From Branchiostoma floridae (taxonomy: Eukaryota > Chordata > Leptocardii > Amphioxiformes > Branchiostomatidae), in assembly GCF_000003815.2 (NCBI RefSeq), contig NC_049995.1, positions 19,057,252 through 19,121,251 of the forward strand: DNA of 64,000 bases, in the 5' to 3' direction. Below, piece by piece: positions 31,301 through 39,312 of this stretch (within the stretch, counting starts at the first letter, position 1; each line of letters begins with the position of its first letter). Both the position numbers and the translations under genes were made by a program. The notes under the pieces were generated by a model. It saw only the letters and a program-made list of their open reading frames with translations, did no database searches and was not told the DNA's origin.

Positions 31301-33757
31301 AGGAAAGCCCATCGGGTGCCAAACTCCTCCCACCTAGCTATTGTTGCCTGACGAGTTCTGCCTTTATATATCATGTTAGAGGAAGAGTTGAATGGTTTCT
31401 GTCCCCATTAAGCAGATTAAGCTCATTTTGTGATGACAGTTGACTGCTAACTGACAATCAGAAACTATTTCTGCAATCTGCAGGAGTTTTAGATGAGTCA
31501 CAGTGACTTCCAAACTAGTAGAGACTTTGTCACATCCCATCTGTTCCAAACGACGTTTCCTCTGTTTTTCGGGAGTCTGGCCAAAGTCAACTCCGCGCAT
31601 GTTTGTGGGGATCAGCAGGAAGCATTTTAAGTTCCTTATCTCTGAACAACTCCACTGTAGCTTACAGCTATGCTGAGGACCGAACGTGTTCTTCTAATTC
31701 CCATTTAACATTCCTCAATCGGGGAGAACTCTCACCGGCTGGAGTGTTCCACTGCAAACATCAGTGGTGATGACTTAATGATTTATGGACTCTTTCTGAC
31801 AACTAGCATTCATTTACTATGATTATGAAACAGCCAAGTGCCTTTCCTCTCCTATGTGTCTCTTTAGTCATACTGTTTCTGACTTCCCTGAACTTTCACA
31901 ATGAATTGCTGAAAAATACTTTGCAGAGGGGAAACTAGAATTCACCTGGCAAGTTTTTAGTCTAGCAGGCTGTATTTCAGTGCACATAATTGCTATCAAT
32001 CCTCTATTTGTAGTGTTTGTCAACAATTCTTTTCAAATCTCTTATCGGGAGTAAAGACAAAGTGCAGTCTTAGTGAACAAGATAGCTCCAGCAGTATCTG
32101 ATGTTCCTGGGGCGGTTAAAACAGACTGTAGCCAACATGGGTAGGAAGTTGTGAGCATGTTGAACTTGAGGAATGAACTTGAGTGAGTGTAATTGTCTGG
32201 GGTTAGCGGATTGCTCCTGAAGCCTGAACAAATTACAGGAAATGGGTGGAAGCTGCTGCAGCCCCCCATACGGCCTGTTATCCCTGCAGCCCCCCATACG
32301 TCTCCTGTTATCCCGTCCCTGCAAACCTGAAACCAGGCAAGGGTAACCTGGGCACTGGGCAGGTAAGCTGGGAGCTTAGCTGCACATGTGGCAAAAATGG
32401 GACGTACTACATGTCAACCGGAAGTACAGCCCAACATGTGGCTAGGACAGGATCAGTTAGCTGCTGGGATTCCGTACCAGCTTCACCTGTAAACACTGGA
32501 CTTACAGGGTCTTTCAGGGGGAGGCACAACTCTGGACTTACAGGGCTTTTGGGGGGAGGCACAACTCTGGACTTACAGAGGCTTTCAGGGGGAGGCACAA
32601 CTCTGGACTTACAGAGGCTTTCAGGGGGAGGCACAACTCTGGACTTACAGGGGCTTTCAGGGGGAGGCACAACTCTGGACTTACAGAGGCTTTCAGGGGG
32701 AGGCACAACTCTGGACTTATAGGGTCTTTCAGGGGGACGCACAACTCTGGACATTATTATGAGGCTTAGTATCAACTTAGGATCAACTCTGGAAGTTTCT
32801 GCAGAAAAGCACAACCCTGGAATTGGGCTACAGTACAGGGTTTTGCCTGTTGACCTTGCTTGTCCCTTGTAAATGTAGTGTGATAACTTATACCAAGACT
32901 GTAATAGACTTTTCCCCAAAACTGTTTTCTTGACTTTTCCCTTTTCCTTGCAGGTGAACCGGCCGCTGGCCATGAAGAAAGATGGAATCCAGACGAGGAA
33001 GAGAAAACCTAAAACTCTAAACAAGGGGAAGGGAGGCGGAGACAGCAAGCCTCCAACTAGCACCAGTAATAACACAGGTGAGTGTGGTTATGTACAAACT
33101 AGCACCAGGAATAAAGCAGTACAGGTATCTACCTGCACAATTATCCTTAAAGTTTAAATGTGCTGTTGCCTGATGAAAAACTAATGTGGGGGGGATCCTG
33201 GCCCACTCTGAACAATCAGCCACAAGTTTAAACAGCTGTTTCTGCACTTCTCATGCATGTGACTGGCTATTGCAATGTATTGCCTGTCTTATGTGCAAGC
33301 TGCTACAGTTGTGGATCCAGGTTACCAAATGATAATGATTTTAATATTAATATTGGGTGTCTGTTATGATCCAGTACAGAAGTGATTATTGATGGTTGCA
33401 ATGATTTTCCTCACTGTTGTCAGTTGTACAGTATGTTTATTGATAGATTGATTATTGATAGATTGATTATTGCTTATTGCAGGTGACTCCAGTGGTCCAG
33501 CTCACAGCACTGAGGAGACTCGCAGCCCTCACTATGGCAACCACTCGACCAATCAGGCGCCTCTCTCCCAGCCCTCCCACTCGCATCCCTCCATGATGAT
33601 GAACCAGAGCCCCACCCTGGGGACCCTCCCCACCCCCGACCAGAGCCCCGGCCTGCAACCCCCCTACCCCAAGGTCTCCCCCTCACCCCCCGTTACCATG
33701 GCGATGGCTCTGGATGCCACAACCCACAGTCACCAAAACCACCCACATCACAACTGA
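6255..33757 (+). CDS. GATA4/5/6: GATA4/5/6 zinc-finger transcription factor, whole gene (five coding exons plus one alternative exon)
   Basis: Proposed join: 6255-7122, 23727-23872, 24675-24800, 32954-33077, 33483-33757 (1539 nt, 512 aa). Phases are 1, 0, 0, 1 and all junctions are GT-AG. It encodes a nuclear factor binding WGATAR sites in endoderm and mesoderm genes (family knowledge). The N-finger cysteines are at 294/297/315/318 and the C-finger cysteines at 348/351/369/372, both CX2CX17CX2C. The basic tail after the C-finger carries RKRKPK, a GATA4/5/6 rather than GATA1/2/3 signature. The N-terminal [10 protein letters not shown] (residues 163-172) is also GATA4/5/6-specific. An in-frame TGA directly precedes ATG 6255. 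A second conserved start, Met129 (MYQ), aligns with the usual vertebrate GATA4 start. Replacing exon 23727-23872 by 23899-24029 gives an alternative 507-aa form. Confidence 0.94.
8040..8700 (+). repeat. Diverged tandem repeat of about 200 bp carrying AGATAA motifs
   Basis: Several old copies share the order: GAATAGATAAACT, a TCTGTCACAGACGATTG-like block, GCAGAATGCAAAC, then a GTTTATAAGTTTGAAAC-like block. AGATAA occurs at 8049, 8262, 8281, 8488, 8658 and 8677, often as a pair (AGATAACG then AGATAAACT). Weaker remnants continue to about 9.1 kb (AGATAA again at 8816). Confidence 0.65.
10317..10378. repeat. (TA)n microsatellite
   Basis: About 30 TA dinucleotides with a single G interruption. 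Confidence 0.95.
10473..10686. repeat. Minisatellite, about 41-bp unit, five to six copies
   Basis: The unit contains ACTATCCTGCTGACCACATA then GAGAAGCTATAATGTTAAA. The last copies are shortened (GCGCTCCTGACACATAGAGA). Confidence 0.9.
11397..11625. repeat. Minisatellite, about 46-bp unit, four copies plus decayed ends
   Basis: The unit has CAGTCGCGCGTTCCTACAGA followed by TTGTACATTACACAATACAC. The right edge decays into ATTACACAAAACACACATGA copies. Confidence 0.9.
14805..14935. repeat. Short minisatellite around ACGTCAGTACGTACTGGTGG
   Basis: About four copies of a 31-bp unit with GGTTCTGTAGTGGTTACGTC. The two central copies are identical; outer copies are diverged. Confidence 0.8.
16220..16317. 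mobile_element. Hairpin element with 35-bp arms (MITE-like)
   Basis: Left arm 16220-16254 and right arm 16283-16317 are inverted complements with three mismatches (AAAAAGCAGTTACTCAAGCA against TTCTTGAGCAACTGCTTTTT), separated by 28 nt. It has no coding capacity. Target-site duplication is not clear because both ends are homopolymeric. Confidence 0.65.
16441..16545. repeat. Minisatellite ACCACCATCTCGCCCCTATC, four copies
   Basis: A 26-bp unit with TCAGTA spacers; the third spacer is shortened to TCGTA. Confidence 0.9.
17813..17915. mobile_element. Second CTCTCCAAGC-ended MITE, near-perfect hairpin
   Basis: A 103-bp element flanked by TA on both sides. The arms read CTCTCCAAGCAGAGGTTGAG then TCGCGTAGATATAGTAGT, matched by ACTACTATTATATCTACGCGACT and GCTTGGAGAA on the right. 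It shares about 20 bp of terminal sequence with the element at 1267-1473 but has an unrelated interior. Confidence 0.8.
18118..18440. repeat. Minisatellite cluster of CACCTG E-boxes
   Basis: Tandem TCACCTGACGGTGTC units alternate with GCACGGCAGGTGCTGCGGGG units. I count 12 CACCTG and 5 CAGGTG in about 305 bp. Because units keep multiples of three in places, ORFs up to 184 codons cross it on both strands; these are repeat artefacts. Confidence 0.9.
18540..18660. repeat. Minisatellite TTTCACCTTACACAAAGATG, three copies
   Basis: The unit is about 45 bp and includes TTGTTACACAGGGACAATG. It degenerates to the right into ACATGGT/TTACAC-rich sequence. Confidence 0.8.
20461..20690. repeat. Two-copy tandem duplication of about 120 bp
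   Basis: Both copies contain CCCCATCTCCTATGYTGAAC, ACAGAATGGCTTCAGTT, and CAGACCTGGGAAACTG. The copies differ by substitutions and small indels. Confidence 0.75.
21045..21265. repeat. GC-rich minisatellite CGTCAGGTTAGCGTCA, about seven copies
   Basis: The unit is about 33 bp with variable filler (GGGGCGCCCGC, GGAGTGTCCGAG, CGGGCGTCCGAA). Confidence 0.85.
21870..22250. repeat. Minisatellite, about 70-bp unit, six copies
   Basis: The unit has ATAACGTTAGCCGAAACTGT then GCGAACCGTAACTGCTACAT and TATGGACAGGTCCGCATAAC. Copy starts are spaced 67-70 bp. Core blocks are nearly invariant while the GGGGAAAAGTA linker varies. Confidence 0.9.
22728..22835. repeat. Minisatellite CAATATGATGTCTTGCCCAT, two to three copies
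   Basis: The unit is about 42 bp with TGTAAATAATGCACTGTCC; the right copy is diverged. Confidence 0.8.
23225..23470. repeat. Diverged repeats of CCATAGTTACTGTTACCATA
   Basis: At least six scattered copies of a palindrome-like ACCATAGTTACTGTTACCAT block, partly interspersed with GCTGTAGGGCTAG copies. The region lies just upstream of the N-finger exon. Confidence 0.7.
23727..23872 (+). CDS. GATA4/5/6: GATA4/5/6 exon 2a: N-terminal GATA zinc finger
   Basis: The acceptor GTGTTTCAG precedes 23727 and the donor GTGAGT starts at 23873. The exon is 146 nt (in phase 1, out phase 0) and encodes residues 290-338. It has [29 protein letters not shown] and ends KPQRRL, matching the GATA4/5/6 N-finger nearly residue for residue. 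In the family this finger contacts FOG cofactors and stabilises binding to palindromic GATA sites. Confidence 0.96.
23899..24029 (+). CDS. GATA4/5/6: GATA4/5/6 exon 2b: candidate mutually exclusive, cysteine-free N-finger paralogue
   Basis: The exon is bounded by TTTTGTAG and GTAAAG. It is 131 nt and, joined to the phase-1 end of exon 1, stays open for 44 codons and exits in phase 0, exactly like exon 2a. Its C-terminal half aligns with the N-finger: [15 protein letters not shown] against [15 protein letters not shown], then KPPKKL against KPQRRL. It has no cysteine; both positions aligned to the CNAC pair are tyrosines. Only 26 nt separate it from exon 2a, and splicing 2a to 2b would give a stop after seven codons, so the two should be alternatives. 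Its own role is unknown; a GATA form keeping only the C-finger is the direct prediction. Drosophila serpent makes one- and two-finger forms by alternative splicing (from memory). Confidence 0.72.
24018..24390 (+). repeat. Minisatellite of exon 2b end plus donor (AAGAAACTG|GTAAAG)
   Basis: About eight copies of CCCAAGAAACTGGTAAAG with a TCTTATCTTTCACAAGTCTC linker follow the real donor at 24030. Units near 36-39 nt keep the exon 2b frame open until a TAA at 24261-24263, so several decoy donors would still give an in-frame product. Confidence 0.88.
24675..24800 (+). CDS. GATA4/5/6: GATA4/5/6 exon 3: C-terminal GATA zinc finger
   Basis: The exon is bounded by TTTCCTTAG and GTAAGT. It is 126 nt, phase 0 to 0, and encodes residues 339-380: [38 protein letters not shown]. 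This is the main DNA-binding finger. The linker SASRRVGL is the GATA4/5/6 form and follows KPQRRL (2a) or KPPKKL (2b) equally well in frame. Confidence 0.96.
24801..25195 (+). repeat. Minisatellite of C-finger exon end plus GTAAGT donor, 13 donors
   Basis: ACAAACTACACAAT|GTAAGT recurs with donors at 24801 (real), 24840, 24871, 24902, 24933, 24964, 25003, 25034, 25065, 25096, 25127, 25158 and 25189. Most units are 31 bp. Two are 39 bp and retain more exon sequence (CTGTGGCCTCTACTACAAAC, encoding CGLYYK). Confidence 0.95.
25565..26905. repeat. Large minisatellite, about 47-bp unit, about 27 copies
   Basis: The unit contains AAGCTATGGGAGAATGTGCT, ACAAGTTCTATCATTGGATC and TGGCAATA. Variants are GAGAATG or GAGAAAG, and TGGATCTGGCAATA or TGGACCTGGCTATA. 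In the right half the variants follow a partly repeating three-unit order. The left third has longer units with an extra ACAGT. It lies in GATA intron 3. Confidence 0.95.
27330..28245. repeat. Two abutting minisatellites (about 34-bp and about 46-bp units)
   Basis: 27330-27545 has six copies of AAAACAGGCAGGCTTAACAT with GTTGGGATCTGGGAC. 27545-28245 has about 14 copies of CAGGCTGGGATCTGGGAAAG with GCAATGCTAGAGAACAGGCA. Both share GGGATCTGGGA, so one probably arose from the other. Confidence 0.93.
28500..29320. repeat. Diverged tandem repeat interrupted by a MITE
   Basis: Copies share GATGGTTCTGAGACTATG, CTAACTCCACAGCAGCCCAT, ATGGCAATGCTGTATTCCAG, GCTCGGCCAGAATCTGCC and CCCCTCCCCTCCTCTCAGGG. 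Three complete-looking units lie at 28,960-29,320. One copy is split by the element at 28761-28961. Confidence 0.85.
28761..28961. mobile_element. MITE with 13-bp perfect inverted ends and TTCCAG target duplication
   Basis: The element starts GAGGGTCTGCATG and ends CATGCAGACCCTC. TTCCAG lies on both sides (28755-28760 and 28962-28967). Removing it restores the host repeat TATTCCAGGCCCC, so the insertion boundaries are certain. The interior is a chain of TACGNNTTACG motifs (CTACGTATTACG, CTACGAATTACG twice, CTACGCCTTACG). Confidence 0.87.
29440..30060. repeat. Minisatellite with repeated RFX X-box-like palindrome, about 14 copies
   Basis: The 41-bp unit is CATGGAGAGGTCGTGATGTA plus CCATTGCCATGGCAACCTGC. 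Interspersed longer units carry TCCGTCACTATGGCAACCAG and CTGACAACCTG. TTGCCATGGCAAC is one base short of the full RFX palindrome GTTGCCATGGCAAC. Four overlapping ORFs on the minus strand are repeat artefacts. Confidence 0.93.
30061..32504 (+). other. GATA4/5/6 intron 3, right part
   Basis: I see unique non-coding DNA with a few short repeats: AGGCACTGCTGACAATAGGC variants at 30690-30850 and AGTCAGAGGGGCAGTTA twice at 30640-30675. I recognise no exon. Confidence 0.5.
32505..32750. repeat. Minisatellite, 37-bp unit, about seven copies
   Basis: The unit contains GGCTTTCAGGGGGAGGCACA followed by ACTCTGGACTTACAG. It ends about 200 bp before the next GATA exon. Confidence 0.93.
32954..33077 (+). 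CDS. GATA4/5/6: GATA4/5/6 exon 4: basic tail after the C-finger
   Basis: The exon is bounded by TTTTCCTTGCAG and GTGAGT. It is 124 nt, phase 0 to 1, and encodes residues 381-421 plus one base: [20 protein letters not shown] then a Lys/Gly/Ser-rich stretch. The basic segment is the family's nuclear localisation and DNA minor-groove contact region. One partial copy of the exon end (AACTAGCACCAG, AATAAAGCAG) follows the donor at about 33099-33121. Confidence 0.94.
33483..33757 (+). CDS. GATA4/5/6: GATA4/5/6 exon 5: Ser/Pro/His-rich C-terminus and stop
   Basis: The acceptor TTATTGCAG precedes 33483; the exon runs in phase 1 to TGA at 33755-33757 (residues 422-512). It is rich in Ser, Pro and His ([33 protein letters not shown]), as expected of a disordered activation tail. 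The last codons, HQNHPHHN, are reiterated beyond the stop in the following array. Confidence 0.88.
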
Positions 33758-34450
33758 CAAGTCAGAACCTAGCCAAAACCACCCACATCACAACCAGCCA
33801 AAACCACCCACATCACAACCAGCCAAAACCACCCACATCACAACTGACAAGTCAGAACCCAGCCAAAACCACCCACATCACAACTGACAAGTCAGAACCT
33901 AGCCAAAACCACCCACATCACAACCAGCCAAAACCACCCACATCACAACCAGCCAAAACCACCCACATCACAACTGACAAGTCAGAACCTAGCCAAAACC
34001 ACCCACATCACAACCAGCCAAAACCACCCACATCACAACCAGCCAAAACCACCTGCATCATAACTGACAAGTCAGAACCCAGTCAAAACTACCCACATCA
34101 CAACTGACCAGTCAAAACCACTCACACCATAACCAGTCAAAACTACCCATATCACAACTGACCAGTCAAAACCACTCACACCATAACCAGTCAAAACTAC
34201 CCATATCACAACTGACCAGTCAAAACCCTGCCAAAACCACCCACACAACTGACCAGCGAAAAACACCCATATCACAACTGACCAGTCAAAACTAACCACA
34301 TCACAACTGACAAGTCAAAACTACCCACAACTGACCAGTCAAAACCACCCACACCACAACTGACCAGTCAAAACCCAGCCACATCACAACTGACCAGTCA
34401 AAACCACCCACATCACAACTGACCAGTCAGAGCCCAGTCAGAACAACCCA
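33726..34450 (+). repeat. Minisatellite seeded on the GATA C-terminal codons and stop
   Basis: CAAAACCACCCACATCACAA with CTGACAAGTCAGAACC(T/C)AG recurs about 20 times with decay to the right (CAAAACTACCCATATCACAA, CTGACCAGTC). The first unit is the end of the coding sequence, including the TGA, so the 3' UTR is built of copies of the last codons. Confidence 0.92.
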
Positions 34451-35288
34451 CATCATGCCGGACCAATCAAAAACCAACAAAACTATCTCCATGACAAGCT
34501 GCCAGTCAGAACCATTTAAAGCACCAATGTCTGGATCCACTGAGAACCAGCATCAGTGTAGAACCAGCCACAACAGTTCCTGGATGTGCACACAGGATGC
34601 AAAGATGAAGACAAGTTTACTCATCAAAATTTCTGATAGGAGGTTCTGCAAACTCATGACATTTGACAATCCAAGAAACCTGCATTAAGAAGTTTAAGTT
34701 AATGAACACCAGACAATCACATGAAAACATTAATGACTAGAGTTTCTGATGAGAGCAAGAAGGAGAAGAGACTGCCTGATTATGTGCCAAAATGTTGCTT
34801 CTCACGTCGTCATGACAACTGCTGTCTCAAGGAGGGAGGAGTTTGACAATCATTAAGTTCTCACCAGGTGAAGCTGAAGCACAGGTGGACCCAGTGGGAG
34901 GACCAGGAAAATGTGCTTACGATAAAGGTCCTGAGATAAATAAGGGTTGGTGGGGGTTTTCACCCCTTACTTCTCACTGGGGAGTAGAGTAGCGTAGAAA
35001 GTAGGGTAAGAATTGGAGGTCACCTCTGTGTATAGAATTCTGCCATGTCATGGATGCTCAAGGACATGTGATTCTGGTACTGTGTAAGATAGAGGTCACC
35101 TCAAGGTGACCCTGACCTTCAGGAGAGGAGGGTTAGTTTGACATGAGACTGAGTGCAATCTGCCTCCCAGTTCTGGGCCTACAGAAACACTGACTAGTAC
35201 ACGTAGCGGATAATGTTGTCTTCTGGGCCTACACAGAAACTGACTAGTTTATGTAGCAGATAATGTTGTCTTCTGGGCCTACACAAAC

Positions 35289-35294
35289 AATAAA
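35289..35294 (+). terminator. Candidate polyadenylation signal AATAAA for the GATA gene
   Basis: First canonical AATAAA I found downstream of the GATA stop codon, 1.5 kb after it. Which signal is used cannot be told from sequence alone. Confidence 0.35.
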
Positions 35295-35564
35295 TGATTA
35301 GCTGACAATGGTGTCTGCCATACAATAATGCACCTCTCCACCTGAAGTCTGGCACAGAGAATCGGTGAATGCCAGGGTACAAATATCTTACACATCTACA
35401 ATCATGTAATATAACAATCAAACATTAAAAAGGCTGCTGTAAAATGATTTCGTAAAATCATTTTATTGCACACAAGATAGAGATACATGTAATATTCAAT
35501 GAAAAATCACATCGGACATGAGTTAAGGGACAAAACATGGATATCAGTAATCCAAAGCCATTGT

Positions 35565-35815
35565 ACAGAATAGGTAACTATGGATACCAGCAATCTCCTC
35601 AATTATGCAGAATGGGTAACCATGGATACCAGTGATATTGTCATTGTACAGAGTAGGTAACTATGGATACCAGTAATCTTATCAATTGTGCAGAATGAAT
35701 TACCATGGATACTAGTGCTGTTGCTATTATGAAAAATGGGTAACCATGGAAACCTGTGATGTTCTCTTTGTGCAGAATGGGTAACCAAAGATACCAGCGA
35801 AGTCCCCATTATGTA
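35565..35815. repeat. Minisatellite GGGTAACCATGGATACCAGT, about nine diverged copies
   Basis: The unit is about 27-31 bp with AGAATG and GTAACTATGGATACC variants. Confidence 0.8.
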
Positions 35816-36321
35816 GAATGAAAAAGCTGGTAGCTTTGGCTTATAGAACATAAATACGTCTTCCAACACTGCAAAGCTGTTACTATTTCAGAATCACCAA
35901 TTTGTGCCTTAAAGTATAAGTCTCAAAATTGTATTTATACTTTACCCATATCATGAACCTGAAGATGCCTTATGTATGATGCTAAGTTGCCTTAACTAAA
36001 CCATTCCTATCCAAAATGCCTCTGAGGTGCCTAGTGCCTGTCTTAAGAACATGTACTGTGAGGTGCCTAGTGCTTGTCTGAAGAAGCTGTACCGAGAAAT
36101 GTCTTGACTCATGGAAATCAGCAATACAGAAGACTTTCCTTTAAATTTGTTTCTCTGGAGTTTCTTAACCTTTTAACAGCAAAGCCATCCACTCTGCACA
36201 GCAAACAGCACCTGGGAAAGGGGCTTGGGTAGAGAAGGGTTAAGTACTGTACTTAGGATATTTATTGAGAATCTAATGTGTGAAATTGTAGATCAGGGCT
36301 AGAAAACTGTCCTGTGGTTAA

Positions 36322-37384
36322 AGCCCCGGTCACAAAGCGCGTACGATTCCTTGCGATTCCTTCCGATGCGCAGGATAAGTGCAGTGCGTCGTAAGTCGGA
36401 AGAAAATCGGAAGCAATGGTTTAAGTATATAAAGCCGTGGTCACAAAGCGCGTAGTGCATCGTACGATGAGGTCATAAGAGCGTGCCTGCGCCAATCGCA
36501 GTGGATCATAGTAAATCGGGGAGCGTCGTATGGCGAAAAATAGAGCTGAAATGGATTTTGAACATGTTCAAAATTTCGCTATCGTCGTAAGGTTTTATTT
36601 GCCCCCATAGCAGAGTTCATTACGGCAATTTTTGTCTACTGATGAGGTTATAGATTTATGATTTTTTAGTATGTTGTGATGGTTTCAGTTTTACCTGATA
36701 TTGTCGATATTGACGAAAAGGGGAAATATATCAGTCGCAACTGCCACAGTCGCAACCAGAGAACAGCGCGTCACGCACAGGTGATGCAGACAATTGTTTG
36801 ATCGCTTCATGCACGTGAGTTTATAATTAGATCAAATCTTAGCTCTCGTTGGTCTTGGGTCAGTTTACCATAATCGTAATAACCATGGGGACAACTCGAA
36901 CATAAAGGCAGGCTCTATGAGTCGGAAATATATATGATATAATGCTTATCATTTGATTTTTGTATGATGGCATCTTTTTGTTGATAGCATATCATGATAC
37001 GATCTTCGAAAGAGCCTGACACGTAGAGCCGGCAAGCAGGCCGAGATAACCATACCAGTACTCACGCTTGATTTGAACTTTTGCTTGTAATACTCTTGTT
37101 GTCATGGTCTTTTTTAATTTATTTTTACAGTTAAAGATATTATAGGAAGGTATTTAACAGCTACGTCCACATGTTTGTTGGTTAAAGAAGCACAAAAGCT
37201 GTCAGACGGCTATACAGAAGAGACACAAGTGAAAAATCGTGCGACGCTGGAAAAATTTTGAACACCATCCGATGCGTTGCGATGGCTTGCGATGCTTACG
37301 ATTTTCTTGCGATGTACTGCGCTCATCGTACGATATGCGGAATAGTCCATCGCAAGGAATCGTACGCGCTTTGTGACCGGGGCT
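36322..37384. mobile_element. PIF/Harbinger-like non-autonomous DNA transposon
   Basis: A 1063-bp element starts AGCCCCGGTCACAAAGCGCG and ends with the complement CGCGCTTTGTGACCGGGGCT; the identity extends further inward (TACGATTCCTTGCGAT). TAA flanks both ends (36319-36321 and 37385-37387), the 3-bp target type of PIF/Harbinger elements. A second, diverged left end (AAGCCGTGGTCACAAAGCGC at about 36431) lies inside. No transposase is encoded. Confidence 0.78.
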
Positions 37385-37474
37385 TAAGGAAGTAAACGTG
37401 CTGGGATGGAAAAGTCACTGCAATTATTAAAAATAAGCTTCCTTGGCTCTCCTGTGAGAAAATAAGAATGTCGT

Positions 37475-37555
37475 GAAACATGAAACCTTGTCATGAAACA
37501 TGAAACCTTGTCATGAAACATGAAACCTTGTTGTGAAACATGAAACCTTGTTCTG
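37475..37555. repeat. Minisatellite CATGAAACCTTGTCATGAAA, five copies
   Basis: A 21-bp unit (GTCATGAAACATGAAACCTT) with GTCGTG and GTTGTG variants. Confidence 0.88.
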
Positions 37556-37676
37556 TAGTTAGGATGAATGAATGAGCCGACATGACAGCAAGGTAGCCAA
37601 TCCCTGGTGTCACTGGGGTATTGTAATCTATCACAATTGCACAAGTTGTATAAAACTTTATGTTTCCTTGAATAAA

Positions 37677-38110
37677 TTTTGAAAATATGTCACTGACTCC
37701 TGGTTGTATTTTGTCCTAATGCCATTTTGATTTGATTATATGGATGACGTCCACTGGGCCCCCTAAAACTGATGATAAAAAGTTGGGTTGATGAAAAATG
37801 TTTCCTTTATTATCAAGTGATCAAGCAAACAAATGATGAAACACACAGATATACCATGATGTACCAAACAGTAAATCCTTTATTTTTGTCCTCTTATATA
37901 TTCTTCTTAGACTGTGCCCTATTAAATTTCTAGTATTTTTTATGTATTCAAATCATAAGGCATATGTGAGCTTCTTTTTATATCATAATCAACGTTTCGT
38001 TTTTGTTATTTATGTAGTGGGCCCCCTTGGAAATCAACTTCAAACAAGTTGAAGGGGCTACCCACATGTTTTGAGATGAATAAATAAATAAATAAACAGA
38101 ATGGTCACAT
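37677..38110. other. AT-rich DNA, possible retroelement tail
   Basis: The segment ends GGGGCTACCCACATGTTTTG followed by GATGAATAAATAAATAAATA, which resembles a retroelement 3' end with an (AATA)n tail. I cannot name the family. No coding sequence is seen. Confidence 0.25.
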
Positions 38111-38282
38111 TGTCATTTTCTATTTTGGAAACAGACAAAAATGTAATTAATCTGATGAAGTGGGGCAGTGTGGCTGTAAGAGGAGTTACCTAAAATCTGA
38201 ACTCCCCAACTTTACTGTGGAGAGGTAGTTAGCTGGTGTGTAAGGCTGAAACTGAAGACCTAAGGCAGGTTTGTAGTGCTGA

Positions 38283-38820
38283 AACTGAAGCCAGCTGAAC
38301 CAGCACCTTCAGGAAGCTGTGTGGGTGAGGAGGGATGAGGGGCTGCTGACAGATCCCGTACAGATGGGGTACAGGCAGGGGCAGGGACAGGCAGGGGGGT
38401 GGGGGCAGGGGGGGCAGGGACAGGGACAGGCAGGGGGGGGGGGTCCAGGGACAGGGAGACAGCTGAACCAGCACCTTCAGGAAGCTGTGTGGGTGACGAG
38501 GGATGAGGGGCTGCTGACAGATCCCGTACAGATGGGGTACAGGCAGGGGCAGGGACAGGCAGGGGGGTGGGGGCAGGGGGGGCAGGGACAGGGACAGGCA
38601 GGGGGGGGGGGGGTCCAGGGACAGGGAGACAGCTGAACCAGCACCTTCAGGAAGCTGTGTGGGTGACGAGGGATGAGGGGCTGCTGACAGATCCCGTACA
38701 GATGGGGGGACAGGCAGGGGTTGGGGAGGGCCAGGCAGGGGGGTGGGGGCAGGGACAGGCAGGGGGGTGGGGGCAGGGACAGGCAGGGGGGTGGGGGCAG
38801 GGACAGGCAGGGGTTTGGGA
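38283..38820. repeat. G-rich tandem repeat, about 180-bp unit, three copies
   Basis: Each unit has GCTGAACCAGCACCTTCAGG, AAGCTGTGTGGGTGACGAGG, GATGAGGGGCTGCTGACAGA, TCCCGTACAGATGGGGTACA and a sub-array of GGGACAGGCAGGGGGGTGGG. The inner array is expanded in the last copy. Runs of GGG suggest G-quadruplex potential. Confidence 0.9.
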
Positions 38821-39089
38821 GGGGGTGTTTTAGCATCGCAGGGACGGAAAGGGGGGTGGGTTAAGAGACGGGAAGAGATGGGATATTAAGCAACTGTTCA
38901 GTTCTGATCGGTGACACCACACCAGTCTTGCAGCTCCACCATTAGCCATGATATCCCCCCCCCCCCAGCTAAGTGTAAACACCACCTCTAACATCAGTAA
39001 TAAGTTACACTGGCATCGACACATCATATCAGTGATGAAGGGTAGTTTTACTCATAATCAGGAAAGTTCAGTAATAGTGATTAGTTGAA

Positions 39090-39235
39090 CTAATATCAGG
39101 TATAACCGCCCTTCGGCGTAACACACCACCTTTTGTATCTGTATCTATGTAGCCAGTATAACCGCCCTTCCGCGTAACACACCAGCTTCTGTATCTGTAT
39201 CTACATAGCCGGTATAACCGCTGTTTGGCGTAACA
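39090..39235. repeat. Minisatellite GTATAACCGCCCTTCGGCGT, three copies
   Basis: The unit is about 60 bp with AACACACCACCTTTTGTATC and TGTATCTATGTAGCC. Confidence 0.85.
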
Positions 39236-39312
39236 CATTAGCTTGAGAAAGTTGCTCAGTTGTATGAGACCAATGGTCCCACCAAACCGGGGACTTCCCA
39301 TAAATGAATTCT

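Larger units (their letters stand above)
34451..36321 (+). other. GATA4/5/6 3' UTR and downstream DNA
   Basis: No exon is seen. Candidate polyadenylation signals are AATAAA at 35289 and ATTAAA at 35424; a later AATAAA lies at 37671. Small repeats occur at 35190-35290 (GTCTTCTGGGCCTACACA) and 35565-35815. Confidence 0.45.
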
